Assembly (NCBI RefSeq): GCF_000317615.1
Contig: NC_019780.1
Span: forward strand, 1,881,840 to 1,945,839
Source of the DNA: Dactylococcopsis salina PCC 8305
Lineage (GTDB): Bacteria > Cyanobacteriota > Cyanobacteriia > Cyanobacteriales > Rubidibacteraceae
Length of the DNA: 64,000 bases
Reading direction: 5' to 3'
This document shows, piece after piece, positions 63,391-64,000 of this stretch; the first letter of the stretch is position 1, and each line of letters starts with the position of its first letter. The position numbers and the translations under genes were made by a program. Under the pieces are notes generated by a model. That model was given only the letters and a program-made list of their open reading frames with translations. It ran no database searches and was not told where the DNA came from.

Positions 63391-64000
63391 TCAGCCTCTC
63401 TTGAGTGAGGGAAGAAATTGTCTCGCAGAAGAACTCATGGTAATAATATTTCTGTTGCGATCGAACAACACTGATCCCACTGTCACCGCTTTCTCAGCGT
63501 GTTTACGAATATAATCTTGTGAATTTTCATCAATTCTACGGGCGATCGCGCTGTAAACCCGATCGACAATTTCCTCCCCATCACTCAACCCTCGCAAATA
63601 CTCCAACCCCGCTTCTGTTGTCTCACTCGCCAACAATTGCTGTAATCTATCTGTTGATAGTCCCACTTTCGCCCCTAACGCGGTTAAAATTTCCAAACGA
63701 GCATCTGCTAAATGGTGATGAGTGTGAAAAACACCGCCAGCGAGTTTAATCAGTTTTCCGTGATAGCCAAACAACACTAATGATTTTACACCTTGTTCCC
63801 CTGCGGCGACTAACAACGGACCCAACCAGTTCGCCGTTTTCACCAGTTGTTCTGGATTAATTCCTTGTTTTTGCGCCAAATCTAAGCCATTTTCCCCGAC
63901 GCAAAACACTAAAGTTGAAAATTCCCTTGCTTTTCTCCCTAATTCTTCCTGAAACGCCGTTAATTGTCCAGGTGCGGTTAACGGTTGCGAAATGCCAGTT
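63391..64000 (-). CDS. cbiD: Cobalt-precorrin-5B (C1)-methyltransferase CbiD, 5' end outside window
   Basis: Anaerobic-type corrin ring methylation in cobalamin synthesis. The frame is open through the window edge at 64000; visible blocks are TGISQPL, LVFCVGENGLDLAQKQGI, WLGPLLVAAGEQGVKSLVLFGYHGKLIKLAGGVFHTHHHLADARLEIL, all typical of CbiD. The C-terminal half is complete to the stop at 63391. Cyanobacteria often keep cbiD next to guaA, as here. Confidence 0.9.
   Translation of the reverse strand, partial: TGISQPLTAPGQLTAFQEELGRKAREFSTLVFCVGENGLDLAQKQGINPEQLVKTANWLGPLLVAAGEQGVKSLVLFGYHGKLIKLAGGVFHTHHHLADARLEILTALGAKVGLSTDRLQQLLASETTEAGLEYLRGLSDGEEIVDRVYSAIARRIDENSQDYIRKHAEKAVTVGSVLFDRNRNIITMSSSARQFLPSLKRG

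Overview
The window is chromosomal DNA of a cyanobacterium. The evidence is a delta-12 acyl-lipid desaturase (desA), psbN, a PSII S4-domain protein, a Psb35-like protein, a neighbouring flv3/flv1 flavodiiron pair, a ferrochelatase with a chlorophyll-binding tail, a Ycf36-like protein, an FtsQ-FtsZ pair, and very frequent HIP1-type GCGATCGC octamers. The repeat load and broken genes resemble unicellular halophilic lineages such as Dactylococcopsis/Halothece; that placement is a guess.

Layout. 1-9 kb: folate, lipid, NAD(P)HX repair and tRNA methylation genes, a tandemly duplicated non-coding unit, an ABC ATPase, a decayed caspase-like gene and a toxin-antitoxin pair. 9-14 kb: ispH split by a -1 frameshift, a serine recombinase coupled to a VOC gene, and a TnpB element that has split a small gene. 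14-30 kb: a Bax-inhibitor-like protein, LivF-type ATPase, ferredoxin, map, asparaginase, ycf36-like gene, rsfS, yqeK, a Uma2 gene, a kinase-WYL fusion, double-domain queD, prmA, serA and a PSII S4 protein. 30-46 kb: the flv3-flv1 pair, a phosphopantetheinyl transferase, PIN/TRAM protein, GH13 glucosidase, HAD phosphatase, hemH, metallochaperone, thioesterase, psb35-like gene, sugar epimerase and psbN. 46-64 kb: cysteine lyase, RecB-like nuclease, methyltransferase, mgtE, ctp protease, ftsQ-ftsZ-thiD, hisS and followers, guaA and the 3' part of cbiD.

The striking property is the intergenic space. It is filled with at least three palindromic REP-like families, two MITE-like families, heptamer and nonamer microsatellites, and tandem arrays of 30, 38 or 39 bp units. 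These repeats supply stop codons or C-termini to several genes and lie beside or inside pseudogenes.

The strongest leads are the ispH -1 slippery site (A AAA AAG) that restores an otherwise essential protein, the duplicated non-coding unit with a conserved minus-strand promoter, the mosaic MITEs that carry different minisatellites, and the polynucleotide-kinase-like/WYL fusion protein. All calls come from reading the sequence and translations; no database search was run.
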